NCBI GenBank assembly: GCA_964030475.1
Contig: CAXIPT010000002.1
Span: 15,826,162-15,890,161 of the forward strand
Reading direction: 5' to 3'
Origin: Tethya wilhelma
Lineage: Eukaryota; Porifera; Demospongiae; Tethyida; Tethyidae
DNA: 64,000 nucleotides
Part shown: positions 20,785 through 32,039 of the stretch, piece by piece
Numbering within the stretch: the first letter of the stretch is position 1
How the letters are laid out: the number at the start of each line of letters is the position of its first letter
The notes under the pieces: generated by a model
Told to the model about the DNA's origin: nothing
The model's database searches: none
What the model saw: only the letters and a program-made list of their open reading frames with translations
Translations under genes and position numbers: made by a program

Positions 20785-22385
20785 ATGAACGTCTTTATAT
20801 TGATTGTAAGTGCTCTCTTTATGAGCAGCACTCCACTACTGCCTAGTTTAGTTGAATGTCAATCAGTGGTTGTAGACTGAAACATGATTTTCCTAGTGCC
20901 TGAAGATGTGAAGAAGTTAACTTACTCTCAAGAGCAGGTCTACACTATCAATGAGTTGGCCACTGATAGCACAAAGATTCAGGTAGGCACATCACTGGAG
21001 ACCCTGACCATCATGAGATGACTCTTCATTTATCAGATATACACAACATCACTTTGACTGGAAGTTGTACCAATGCTACAAGCTGTGCTGTGCCTGTTAT
21101 TGAATGTACTGGCCCTTTTGCTCTGGTAGTTAGTTCAGTCACCAACCTAACAATATCCCACCTCAGCTTCATCAACTGCGGTGCTCATTACTACCAAGTA
21201 AGTGATTTCCTTGCTACCATCAGAGAGTAACTAATCACCAATGGCACTGGTGTGGGTCTCTTTGCGGCAAATGTGTTGGACTCTCTGATGATTTCTAGGT
21301 CAACTATGACTCACAACAATATAAACTGTTGTATTGGAGACAAGCGTACCACTCCAGATCGTGCAGCTGCATATTATTGTAGTTGTTCATAAATTCAGAG
21401 TTTTCCCATGGTAGGCTACTTGAAGGGGATGTTAATGGGACAAGATTTGAATATCACTGCCTTCATTGATTCCTACCATAATGTTCAGGTCAATGTTATT
21501 AAATAAATGTTACATTATTACAAAGTGTTGATATTTGTGGTGAAGTTCGTATAGCTTTTGTTGTAGATATTGTCAAGTTGTAGTGAAAAGGCTACTTACA
21601 ATTGAATTAAAAACACTCATATCAGGGTTAGCAGAGGTGCTGTGCCGTATTCAGAGTGTTATTATAATATTATTAGCTTCAACAACAATTCCTACTGTAA
21701 CATACAATGATTTGCTCTTGAAATTTAACAAATGAATTGAATATCAAAATACTTATTGGCAGTGTATTTCCATTGAGTTTGACATTTTTAAGGAAGGCAT
21801 TTTGAACAAAGTAGAAGTTCTTTGTAAAGTATCCATTCACTGCACAGTGTAACAAGTATTAGTAACAACAGTTTGACCAATGAAAAATTTGGATTTTCAA
21901 TATTATTTATAATTATTTGAATCAATATTCAATATGGAAAGCAACAGTATCATTCACCTTGCCAACAACAGCGTATTAGGATGTGGAGGTGTTATGGCAG
22001 TGAAGTTACTGCTTGTCTTTTGTGAGAATGCCACTCTCATAGTGTCTGACAGTGAGGGGTACGATGGAGGGGCAATGGCTCTTTATGACAGATCTTGTCT
22101 GTTTTTTGTTAGACCTAATAATGTCATAAAGTTCTTGAGGAACAGAGCACGGAATAAAGGAGGCAGATTGTTTGTTGATGATTCAGGCTACAGATACATA
22201 TTTAATATAAAGTATACAGTTGTACCCCTAGTTTTGGTGTATTATTCATCTTCATCATCTTCTTCAAGTATCGATTTTGTAAACAATACAGCAGACATTG
22301 CTGGTAATGAAATCTTTGGTGGATGGATTTATTGGCCGTATAAAGTGATAACCACATATTCAACAACTATTGATGTTAAATACAT

Positions 22386-23291
22386 TTATATCCCACCTAG
22401 TACTTTTTCTCCCATTGACTTTTGGGTAATAAAACTCATATTTCCCTCCCTTGGGCAAAATAGATGGGTAATAAAAGCCATATTTCCCTCCCCTAGGCTA
22501 TTGTTTGTAGTGCATTGTCCAATAGAAACTCAGCTTTGCTCATTGCAGACTAGCTTATTTGCATAATTGTTGTTTCCAAGAAGAATGTAAAAAAATATAT
22601 TGTTTCTAAGAAGAATACATAACTGTATGCATAATAAAAGCTAGAAAACTAAATCTTTACAGCTGAGAAAAATTTAGCCAATGGTGGTGGCTTGGCTTCT
22701 TAGTAGTAGTAGTAGTAAATACTGAACTATGAACTATAAACTCAAATAAAACCACAAAGCGGCTGGAGTCCAGCTAGTGAGTCAGCAGTTTTTCTGAGTC
22801 AGTTGTTAGCTACAGCTCGAGGTTTGCTGCTTTCAGTTTTGTTTTGGTCTAGCGTAGAGTAGTAAAACTAAGCCACAGTTATCTAAAAACAAGTAGCGTT
22901 CAGTTCACTAGCAAACTAGCTAGCTAAAGTAGCTAGCTACGTTCATGAGTTGCTATTTCGGGCGCTTATTCTGGACACTCCATTGTGGGCGGAGGATTTC
23001 CTGGGTGGAGTTTGGTTTCTTGAGTTGGAAGAAGACTCGAGCCTGAAGTTTCTGGAGCTGACGAGTAGCTGCATCTTTTATAAACGAAGAACGTGACGAC
23101 TGAACAAAAAAACTAGGTAGAGCTGTTACTAAGGTAAATCTGTATAGAGCGCGCCTCCATTTAACCAATCAGAGTAGGGATATAAAACAGTTAAAGCACA
23201 GTAGGTAGGGAATTATGGCTACGTAAACATCCTCGCCCTCGGGCATCGGACGTTTACTGCCATAATTCCCTACCTACTGTGCATTAACTAT
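22386..23291 (+). mobile_element. Non-autonomous repeat, copy A (hairpin at its right end)
   Basis: An insert of about 0.9 kb interrupts the membrane protein pseudogene, flanked by tacat at 22381-22385 and 23292-23296. Along its whole length it aligns, in the opposite orientation, to 30111-30952. It starts with a cccacct motif and ends with an 89-bp long-stem hairpin plus ttaact. It encodes no protein. I cannot assign it to a transposon superfamily. Confidence 0.75.
23195..23283. repeat. Long-stem hairpin within repeat copy A
   Basis: A 24-nt perfect arm (gcacagtaggtagggaatta + tggc) returns in inverted form at 23259-23282. Inner gtaaac/gtttac pairing could extend the stem. TTAA lies on both sides (23191 and 23284). 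The same hairpin, less perfect, occurs at 30117-30195. Confidence 0.85.
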
Positions 23292-23912
23292 TACATATTC
23301 CAGTAAGATATTCTCTTATCGTTACAGCCTCTCCAGTGTATCATCTGACCCAGTCCATGTATATTTGTGTTTCGATTCCACTCCTAACTGCAGTGTTACT
23401 AACCACACCGTTTGGATGTTTCCTGGTCAAACATTACAACTAGAAGCAGTAGCTGTTGGACAACAATTTGGTGTCGTACCTGCTACTGTTATAGCTGAAT
23501 TTCAAAATTTGTCTCTGTTGGGAGGGCCGTACGAAAAACGGCCAATGAATGTGATTGAGGTGTCCTTTTATCTCAACACTGGACTGTTGTCATCAGCTAC
23601 ACTCTACAAGGTGAAAGGTGACTCAGAAGGGAATTCTCCCCACTGTTCCATTCACATCAACGTGATCAGTTTCATTGTGATGGTAATATTATCATGTGTA
23701 CAAGAGGTTGGTCTCTACGGAGCTATTCCATTCAGAGAATAGACAATTCATTTTGTATTATATCACTGAGCAATGGCTCCCTCAGTTCAATGACACTTCA
23801 AGTTATTGTTTCCCTTGGGGCCCTTCTATGAAGAGGGTTTTCTCTGATACTTTCAGCTTCTTGCCTTTTAAATAGGGCTCTCATCCTCTTACAAACAGCT
23901 TTCTTGCCCTGA

Positions 23913-24619
23913 GTCTGTTTACAAACATTAGTTTTGATAGCTTGTATTTGCTTGTAACTTGTATGGTATATAGGTACTTAGTTTTTATTTGGGACATACT
24001 GGAATATTCAACAATTTAGAAGATACTTTTTGTTTGATTAGAGAATATAGCTATGAGTGTTTTGATAACAAATTAAACATAAATTTTGATCATGCAGATG
24101 ATAAATTAATAGGTGCCACTTATTGTTAGGGTAATTCCACGCCAAACTAATATTGAAAGTGCATGAGCACCCTAGCTTTAGATAATCTAAGGCACACATG
24201 ATTTGGCCTTGTAACACGGTTGTGTGACTTCTCACTTATAAGCCTCTGAAATTGGTGTTGCATTGAAAAGTTTAATATATTATTATTTAATCTTAACAAC
24301 TCACAAAGAAAATGCACTAGCTTGTATGTTCCACCATTCTAACAATAGCTATTGCAACAAAGTATTGACACAAGTTAGGCTAAAACTAGCACAAAGCCTA
24401 TCAGGATGCACATAAGATGAAAAAAAATCTTGTGTATATAATATTTTTATCTAGTAATTTTCAAAGTTAGTAATTCGTAATACAGTGCACATTGCTAAGA
24501 ACCAAAAATCTAATACAGAACACAAAGCAAACCCTACACAATACTAAACTGTTGGCACAAATAAACTATAAACTAATAATGGTATAGATTCTGAAGTAAT
24601 GTAGTAATATTTCATATTA
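23913..24619. other. Flank between pseudogene 2 and the kinase-kelch gene
   Basis: The left part matches the 3' flank of the membrane protein copies (5433 and 39300 onward). The right part is unremarkable AT-rich DNA and probably includes the 3' UTR of the kinase gene. Confidence 0.4.
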
Positions 24620-26983
24620 TTAGGAAGTTGTAAAAATTTCTGTTTCATCTGTTTTATCGCCCCCAGTGACTCCTCCTACAACAAGGATGTTGTTGTCAGA
24701 GAGAGTCGTAGCTAGGCAGTGTGATCTTCCAATGTTCATGTCACCTTTATGACACCATTTATTAGTGTCCATATTGAGTTTGTATATTGAAGTTGTATCC
24801 TTGTGTTGTTTGTCTTTTCCTCCAATAGCAAGTACTTTACCATGAACAGTTACACAGGTAGAGCCACTTACTGGTAGGTCAGGAAGGTGGTGCCATATTT
24901 TAGAGGGAGTTAAAATTGTAGATGTTGGTTGTGCCTGTGTGCTACATCTTGAAGAATGAATTAATTCATTAAAGTGACAAGACAGTACTGAGTAATCTTT
25001 GTTGGAGTCAGCTGTGTTGCCTCCCATTAAGTAGACAGTATCTCCACAGAGTATTGTTGAAGCAGTGCATATCCCAAAAGGAAGTTGAGCTGCTGTACTC
25101 CATTGGTTGGCTGCTATATCCATGACTTCTACACAATCCAGGTAACTACTACCAAAAACAAAACCTCCCATGACAGCCACATGGGTGGTAGTGGAGAGAA
25201 CTGTAGCATACCGCCTTACTGTGGGCATTGAAGGATATAGCTCCACCCACTTGTGGTCTCGATAGGTGAGTAGCTTGTTTGTAAGTGCACCACCAACTGC
25301 TGTGAGCATGTTGTTGATGGTTGTAAGAGTAGACCAGGAGTAAGGACACTCTGGTAGAATTGACCATATGGAGGTGCTGTAGTTGAAGGAATAGACATTT
25401 CGACAATCATCATTGATATAGACAGTGTCTCCTGTGATTGATGATCCTCTTCTCACTTTGTCAGGTGCATTAGGTCCCTTCCTCCATGTCAATGTTAACT
25501 CTTGCGAAGCTGGTATCTTCTTGACTAAGTCATCTGTCTGTTCATTTGGTCCATGAGATGCTTTTGGTACCTTTTTCCGTTTCTTCAATGTAAACCTTTT
25601 CAAAGCTGGTTTCTTCTTGGCTTCTTTGTGTTCGGATATTGCAGGGTGTTGTAGCTGAGGCTGAGTGTCTTGAGGGTGTGTAGGTGGTATCTCTCCATGT
25701 TGTGCTCTTCCTTGTTGAAGTTCAGTAATCTGGAAGTTTTTGAGGTCTAATAGCTTTTGAACTTGTTGAATTTCTCGTTGCATACTTCGAAGTTGTTGAT
25801 CTTTGTCCTGAATCTGTTGAAAGTTCTGCTGAATCTGTCTATCTTTGTCCTGAATCTGTTGAAGGTTCTCCTGAATCTGTCTATCTTTGTCCTGAATCTG
25901 TTGAAGGTTCTCCTGAATCTGCCTATCTTTGTCCTGAAACTGTCCGTTTTTATCCTGAATCTGTTCATCCTTCTCTTCAATGTTTTGTCCTTGTTTCCTA
26001 GTTTGACACTCTCTGTCATGAATTTGTTGCACACTAGAAGCATACAGTTGGGTCAATTTTAACTGTTCAAGACTTTGGCAAAGCTGTTCAGCTGTTGGTC
26101 TCTCAGTATCTTTGTCTGTTATACAGCTGAGAGCTATTGATTGGAGAGGGTGGGCTGCTGGGATGAGGCTGATGTGAGATTGGCGACGTTCCTCTTCAGA
26201 GACAGTGAATCGTGCTGGAACCTTTAGAGATGGCTGTGTAGGATGGGGTACCTCTATGATTTGAAATCGATCTGTTGGCTTTGGAAATTGTCGCGTGATG
26301 GCTTGTATTGTTAGAACTCCAAAACTGAAGCAGTCCAGCTTCTCTGAATAAACTGGTGGCTTATCCAGAGCTTCAGGAGACATGTAGGCTGGTGTGCCTG
26401 GACACTGAGTCAGCGATTCAAGTTGAGAAGCTGCCGCATCAGTGAGCATTGACATCCCAAAGTCTGTAACTTTTGCTCGATTCCCAGCAATTAGAAGGAC
26501 ATTGTTGCTTGACATGTCTCGATGGGTGATTCCATTGGAGTGAAGAAATGCCAGGGCCAATGCTGTGTCATGTAAAATGTTGACTTGTAAATGATAGAAC
26601 ACTGTGTTTTGTGGTGTCTCTAGGAAGTGGGTGAAGCTCTCATCCATGAGTTCCATTAGAAGTACAGGTATGTTTGATTGTGGGTCATGATACACTCCCA
26701 AAAATTGTACAATGTTTGGGTGTTTGATGTGACTAAGGAAACGGCATTCAGCTTCAAACCGTCGCAATGGTTGACGGTGTTCTTTGTCTGGAGGAGATGC
26801 AGGTTGTTGAGCGGGGAGGTTTGAAGCAAAAAGAACTGGGTAGATCAACTTGGCAGCACATGGCAGTGAGTCACATTTAGCCTTATAGACAGCTCCGTAA
26901 GAACCATGTCCTAGTTCTTGATCTCGAAAGATTTGAACATTAGTAAAAGAAAAACCCAACTCATTCTCTGGATGTCTAGCCAT
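24620..26983 (-). CDS. Protein kinase - coiled coil - kelch fusion protein
   Basis: Intronless, 787 residues. Residues 13-310 are a protein kinase domain of TKL-like type, with a glycine loop (GHGSYGAVYKA, 25-35), VAVK-type Lys45 (CAAKLIY), catalytic HRDMSSNN (155-162), DFG (174-176) and GTPAYMSPEALD (196-207). All key residues are present, so activity is plausible. Residues about 330-425 are a Gln/Asp-rich coiled coil with 14-residue repeats (QIQDKDRQIQENLQ), then a basic linker (KRFTLKKRKK). From about 490 there are kelch repeats (LTAVGGALTNKL, VAVMGGFVFGS, VYLMGGNTADS, VLAIGGKDKQ, ILVVGGVTGG) forming a predicted beta propeller. Substrate and partners are unknown. It is antisense inside the enlarged intron of RRP5 copy 2. 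No membrane segment or signal peptide is seen. Confidence 0.88.
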   Translation of the reverse strand: MARHPENELGFSFTNVQIFRDQELGHGSYGAVYKAKCDSLPCAAKLIYPVLFASNLPAQQPASPPDKEHRQPLRRFEAECRFLSHIKHPNIVQFLGVYHDPQSNIPVLLMELMDESFTHFLETPQNTVFYHLQVNILHDTALALAFLHSNGITHRDMSSNNVLLIAGNRAKVTDFGMSMLTDAAASQLESLTQCPGTPAYMSPEALDKPPVYSEKLDCFSFGVLTIQAITRQFPKPTDRFQIIEVPHPTQPSLKVPARFTVSEEERRQSHISLIPAAHPLQSIALSCITDKDTERPTAEQLCQSLEQLKLTQLYASSVQQIHDRECQTRKQGQNIEEKDEQIQDKNGQFQDKDRQIQENLQQIQDKDRQIQENLQQIQDKDRQIQQNFQQIQDKDQQLRSMQREIQQVQKLLDLKNFQITELQQGRAQHGEIPPTHPQDTQPQLQHPAISEHKEAKKKPALKRFTLKKRKKVPKASHGPNEQTDDLVKKIPASQELTLTWRKGPNAPDKVRRGSSITGDTVYINDDCRNVYSFNYSTSIWSILPECPYSWSTLTTINNMLTAVGGALTNKLLTYRDHKWVELYPSMPTVRRYATVLSTTTHVAVMGGFVFGSSYLDCVEVMDIAANQWSTAAQLPFGICTASTILCGDTVYLMGGNTADSNKDYSVLSCHFNELIHSSRCSTQAQPTSTILTPSKIWHHLPDLPVSGSTCVTVHGKVLAIGGKDKQHKDTTSIYKLNMDTNKWCHKGDMNIGRSHCLATTLSDNNILVVGGVTGGDKTDETEIFTTS
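25792..25960 (-). repeat. 42-bp tandem repeat encoding the coiled coil
   Basis: About four units of 42 bp, each encoding 14 residues (two heptads) of the QIQDKDRQIQENLQ type. The middle units are almost identical in DNA, suggesting recent slippage or unequal exchange and possible length variation of the coiled coil between alleles. Confidence 0.9.
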
Positions 26984-27440
26984 GATGATCTTAATATATA
27001 AGCATCCAAGTGAATAATTTAGATGGCTAGTTCTTATTGTATGATTATTTTTTTTTGTTTATGTCCAATTGAATCTGTGCTCCTATTTTAGAGTTGTGAT
27101 TGGAAAGATACTTTTGTAGATACACATAATGGTAGAATCCTGTCCTGCATGTGTGTAATAATTAGAATTAAGATTATGATGCCTCATGCTAATAAACTTG
27201 TCAATTAATTTATGGTTAATTTGCACACATAACAACAGCTCAATGTGTCATATGATCATTTGCTTTACTCTAGATTAATTCCTCTTATTATGATTGGTTT
27301 AGCAAATTTCAATTTCAGTCTCTAAGGAAAGAATGTACATTCTTGCGACTGAAAGTGACACTTAGGAATACACCAAAAACTTGATGCACTTTAGAAAGTA
27401 TCATATATATAATTTATAGCACAAAATACTAGCAGGAATA
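26984..27440. other. Upstream region of the kinase-kelch gene
   Basis: AT-rich non-coding DNA. An AT-rich ttatatatta lies about 15 bp before the ATG on the - strand, probably too close to be its TATA box. Nothing else is recognised. Confidence 0.35.
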
Positions 27441-28373
27441 TACCGTATATAGCGGGAAATTTCCTAGTCGCACCCATATCGATATAGACTAGAGTACAGT
27501 ATTGCTTCGTAGAGGTGCAACTAGGAAATAAATGGACAATTTGCATAAAGTTGGTCATTGCAACTTCAAACTGCATGCAGAAGCTAACAATAAGCTACTC
27601 TACATGTCTACTGCCTCAAATCTCGCTTGCATCTACCGTAGATGGCAGGATTCAGTAAAAATGGTGAAAACAGGTGTCCGATTATTGATCGCTCGATCAC
27701 AATGATATGACAGCTATGTTAGAGACGGTGATAATTGCAATCAGGTCCCTATTTGGAATATCAGTAGCAGGAAGATTGAACTTCTTGATTTCCAGATTTG
27801 GTAGCTCAACCATAAGTTTCAGAGGTTTTTTGAGCTGCAGTCCAAAATATGATGGTTTCTGGCCGATTGTTGATTTTTTTTCAGCCAGCGCTTATTGACA
27901 TCAGGAAACCTTACAAGTGAGTGGGCGGGGCTTGAAGTCTGCACAATCCAGTGTAACTTTTCATGGGCTATCTTTTGGTACCAAACGTGGAGTAGTTGCA
28001 CCAGCTGGTAGGTCAAAAATCGCGTCCAAATTCAATGGTGGCCGATAATTGGTAGTTTACTCTATTCGTGGTTTTAATTTTCGTGACTCAAGTATCTCCA
28101 ACTTACAGCGCTTGAAGGTCTTGTGACAGTTTATCTGCTTTGGTATACATATAGACTACTATTCTAGCTAGATATTAGCTAATTAGACTGCAAACTTCTT
28201 GAAAAGACGGGCAAGAGACAGAGAACTGAAATCTTTGACAACGTGCACATGGCGAGTATCATGACCTTTGACCTCATAAAAAATTTTCGTGGGAGGGAAA
28301 ATTTCGTGACTCAGGGGTTAGTCATGAAAATAACAAAAATTTGCACCCCACGAAAATTTCCCGCTATACGGTA
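27441..28373. mobile_element. TIR element (ACCGTATAGCGGGAAATTT type)
   Basis: The left end taccgtatatagcgggaaat and the right end, whose complement reads taccgtatagcgggaaattt, form TIRs around 933 bp. Internal ttttcgtga(ctca) motifs recur near both ends. There is no transposase ORF. It is a MITE-like or deletion-derived DNA transposon of unknown superfamily. Confidence 0.7.
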
Positions 28374-28439
28374 AGTAGCGTATAAGAATGGTTTGGTAAA
28401 TAATATTCATACAAGGCATGACATTGTCTTAATTTTGGC

Positions 28440-31150
28440 ACATGACTACTTCATTTTTTATGCCCAACTGTTGGCCAGCACTGCTTAGACAACTTATTAG
28501 TACGAATTTGAACTAATTCAATAAAGTTATGGTACTATTATGCATATATGACACTGAAGATCTATATGCATGAAGGATCAAGAATAAATAGTTATGTGCC
28601 GAAATTGAGACAATGTCATGCCTTGTTTCAATACTTTTTACCATACTGCCCATTCCTACGCTGCTTATTTTTTGGAAAAATTTTACCACTTGTTGTCATT
28701 CTTATACCCTAGGCCATGCTCATTGGCATGTTTAATCATAGCACTCTACTCTGTGAAACAAGCATCTGTGCTAAGACTGTATTTATAATATTATGTCCAT
28801 AAGTAGAATAGAAAAAAAGCTTACACGATGCTGAGTAGTTAACAGTACAATCGATGCATATAGCATTCTTGTTGCTACTTTGCTGTATTTGCATGCCATT
28901 TTCAATTGTGAATAGAACATACAAGGAGTGTGGCTCGCAACGCTCGATCCTTGCTTGTGTATTATGTATACTGATGTTTACTGCTAGATCTGTGCACAGG
29001 CTGGCATCTGCATGTATAATACTGAAATTCAAGGAAAGGAAAACAAATGTGCAAGCATTGCTCATTTAGCCAGGCCAGCTCAGCAATGTTTACTTACTAC
29101 GTGACGTCACAGATGACCCTTTTCTGACTCCCGCCATTTTTGCAATCAGCTGGTAAAGAAACTCATTATCTGGCTAGCTGTGTTTTTTCATGTACAGCGA
29201 CGTACAGAGAAGCAGATTCCTAGTAATGAGTGTTCTCACCTCGTTACACTTCTTTTGTGAAAGATTGGCTCCCATATTGGGCTTCTTTATTAGATACAGA
29301 TGACACTGGTAAGCCCTGTCAGCGATCTCAAAAACAGCTAGCCATACTTGTATTGCTTGTTGTTTTATTATAGGCTAGCATTGTATAAGCTAGCTTTCTA
29401 GACACTCCTTTCCTAGCTTGTATTCTCCACAGTTGAGAGAAAAAGCAGCTTTTAGCTAAAGCTAGGTCGCATCACTTCCAGTTACCCTCCGTAACACACG
29501 GACACACGAACAGACAAAACTTTGCTTATAATAATTATGATGCATGTACAAGAAAACATCGTATCATCCACATTCATGTATTCCATAAAACTCGAATCCA
29601 CAGGGCTGTTGTACTAAGTATTATGTTTTTATTTTATTTCTTGATTTTTTTGTTTGATGTTTGTTTTACATCCCTTAGGTTACTTTAGTATCCATACTAG
29701 AAACATTACAAACCTTTTTTAATTGTTAAGATACTTGCAACAGAACTTTCAAATGATTATTAGCCAGTCACTGTTCACCACAATCCGAATGAAAGCACCG
29801 CTGGTGCACAAGCCTTGGCACACTCAACTAGCTAGCGCACTTAATACATATACATGCCTACACTGTATAAAAGAGTATACATCATATACATATATATGTA
29901 TAACTTGGGTGTATCAAGAAAACTAATAGGCCGGTTAGTACTGCCTCCATAATTATTGAAATAGCGCAAGACACAGACTGAATGCTTAGCTGTTCTCAGC
30001 TAGCTACTGAACAAACAAAGTCTAGCTGGGCTACCTAAACCAGTCTATGCCTGCTTGAACTTGACAACCAGCCTATCCAGCTATGCAGCATCTGAGTTAT
30101 AGTTAATGCACAGTAGGTTGGGAGTTGTGGCAGTAAATGTCCAATGCCTGAGGGCAAGGATGCTTACGTTGCCATAACTCTCGACCTACTGTGCATTGAC
30201 TATCATATATCCCATTTCTGATAGGTCACATTTTTTGATGTACTTCAGATTCTCCTTAGTAACAGCTCTACTCAGTTTTCAGTCATTACATTCATTTAGA
30301 AAGAAGCAGAAGCAAAAATATAGTGAGTTTCTTGTCTGCCACTCTACTTGGTTTCTACAGCCTCAGAGTTCTCCTCCTTTGTCCAGAAAAAGTGCTCAAA
30401 CTACACAAGCAAATTCAACGTATCCAGAAAACTCAGTAAGCTAAACTAAATGCTACTTATTTCAGAATAAAAGTGGGTTGGTTTTTAGAAGCCTACGCCA
30501 AGCCTAAAAAACTGACACTCACAGGAAGTACTAAACTCTCTTACAGAAGTGGCAGATGCTATAACTTGACTTTGCTTTATCTTTTGTCTGTCAGTCTTTT
30601 TGCGTATAGTTCAAGGTTCAACTTTGTTTCCAAACCCGACCCACTCGTTACCCATGTTGTTTCCAAGAGGAAAAAAAAAATTATACCTGCTACACTGTAA
30701 GATTGCTGTAAATACAGCAAAGAAATTACTGCTCAGTCATTCAAATTAGCCAGTCATTTTAGAAACAATATGCAAATTATAATTCCTGTTGTTGAGTAAA
30801 GTTGCATTCTTATTGGTCATTTACTAGCACTTGATGTACTTCATACCCTGCGGAAGGTAGTTATGGACCATAACCACTCTGTTAGAGGGAGGGAATTATG
30901 AGCAATAACCACAACTTTCATATAGGAGAAAATACATTAGGTGGGATTTATGCTATCATAACCCACAGCATCTCCTCTGATAGTCATGAATCAACATTCT
31001 GTAGTATCACCATGGTAACTTGTGGCATCAAAGTTTCTCCTAATGCTAGCCTTGTTTTCTTGCTCTACCCTTTTTGACCTTTCACTTATGAAAGGAAGGG
31101 GAGAGCCTGCAGTGCTGGTACTCTGACTATATCTCTATAGGCAATAGTCC
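28440..31150. repeat. Segmental duplication, left copy
   Basis: Blocks of this stretch recur in the same order at 32040-33380. Examples: gatctatatgcatgaaggat (28559, 32090), ccacattcatgtattccata (29567, 32711) and cccacagcatctcctctgat (30961, 33180). The left copy also contains the repeat inserted at 30111 and about 0.5 kb absent from the right copy (about 29050-29550). No gene is recognised. Confidence 0.8.
30111..30952 (-). mobile_element. Non-autonomous repeat, copy B
   Basis: 842 bp, in reverse orientation to the repeat at 22386-23291. The duplicate of this region lacks it: at about 33164-33175 the text runs directly ctgagctatcataac, whereas here ctgagttat is separated from ctatcataac by the element. 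This empty site fixes the ends and implies a target duplication of about 4-5 bp. Confidence 0.8.
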
Positions 31151-31204
31151 TTTTCACGTATACGTAAAGCAAAAGAATTTTGCTGGCCCGTTATGGCATG
31201 GCTC

Positions 31205-31346
31205 AGAGGAGGTACAGCATGCAAATGTCAATTAGTGCATTCCAATCACATGACGACCATAGTTTAGTACCGGATTAGGTCATGTGCACCTGCCATGCTG
31301 AGTCAACAAAAGCATTGAATTGACATTCGTGTGTCGTACCTCCTCT
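31205..31346. repeat. 142-bp inverted-repeat element
   Basis: Imperfect 29-nt inverted arms (agaggaggtac ... aatgtcaatt) enclose about 84 bp. It looks like a small MITE or fold-back element. Flanking target duplications are not clear. Confidence 0.55.
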
Positions 31347-32039
31347 GGTCACGGCTGGGATACATTCATCTTCCATCTTGGGGTACTTTTGTGTGGGAGT
31401 CAATGGGGAAATTTGCAAAATTGAGTGCTGCGTATTTCCACGTGCATACCGTATATTCTAAACATGAGAGATACAAAAAAAAAAGTTCAAAACAAGCTCT
31501 GTCCAACCCAAAAAGAATGAAGATGATCAGACATTCAGAAGCGAAGCTACAGGTGCAAGAATATCCATTGGTTTTGTAGCTATTTTGGCTTATATCTTAA
31601 GAAAAAAACTATTCTAAAGTCTATAAGGTATGTATATCATGTAGCAGAATATATTTAAGGAAAAATCACACTTTATCCCTCTTTCTACAGTCCAGAAATA
31701 GCACTTAGCTGCTTTCTTTTTAGCAACGCACATAGTAAATAGTTATGCAAATTTTTCAAAAGCAAACACAACAGTTAGTATATGGTCTAGCACTACTGCT
31801 ACAACAGTTTTGAAGCTAAATAACACTTGTAGAACTTAGCACAGCCCTTTGAAAGCCTATACTTTTCATTTTCAAACCATGAAAATTCATGCATTTGTAG
31901 TTTTGCTTCTAAGTGTCTGACCGTCCTGGTTCATTTTGTGTTGGAAAGAGCTTGCTTTGACTTTTCTTTACATTTCTCATATTTAGACTATATGGCTGGA
32001 TGACAGCCTACATAGAAAATCTGTAACTAATCAATGAAC

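Larger units (their letters stand above)
20785..23912 (+). pseudogene. Beta-helix / multi-TM membrane protein 2 (pseudogene)
   Basis: A start codon and signal-like segment are present, followed by TGA at 20878. Many ectodomain blocks remain recognisable: SDIHNITLTGSC (21018), GCGGVMAVKLLL and EGYDGGAMALYD (about 21980-22085), and CFDSTPNCSVTNHTVW (23365). Large parts of the ectodomain are missing or rearranged. A 0.9-kb repeat (22386-23291) is inserted. The text then jumps from AEFQNLS straight to LLGGPYEKRPMNV, deleting the cysteine module and most helices. The final tail (23719-23912) is present but inverted in place. It cannot encode a family protein. Confidence 0.9.

Noticed and set aside
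25757..26062. + and - strand ORFs rich in Leu/Phe or Lys/Arg periodic repeats
   Set aside because: Out-of-frame readings of the 42-bp coiled-coil repeat in the kinase-kelch gene.
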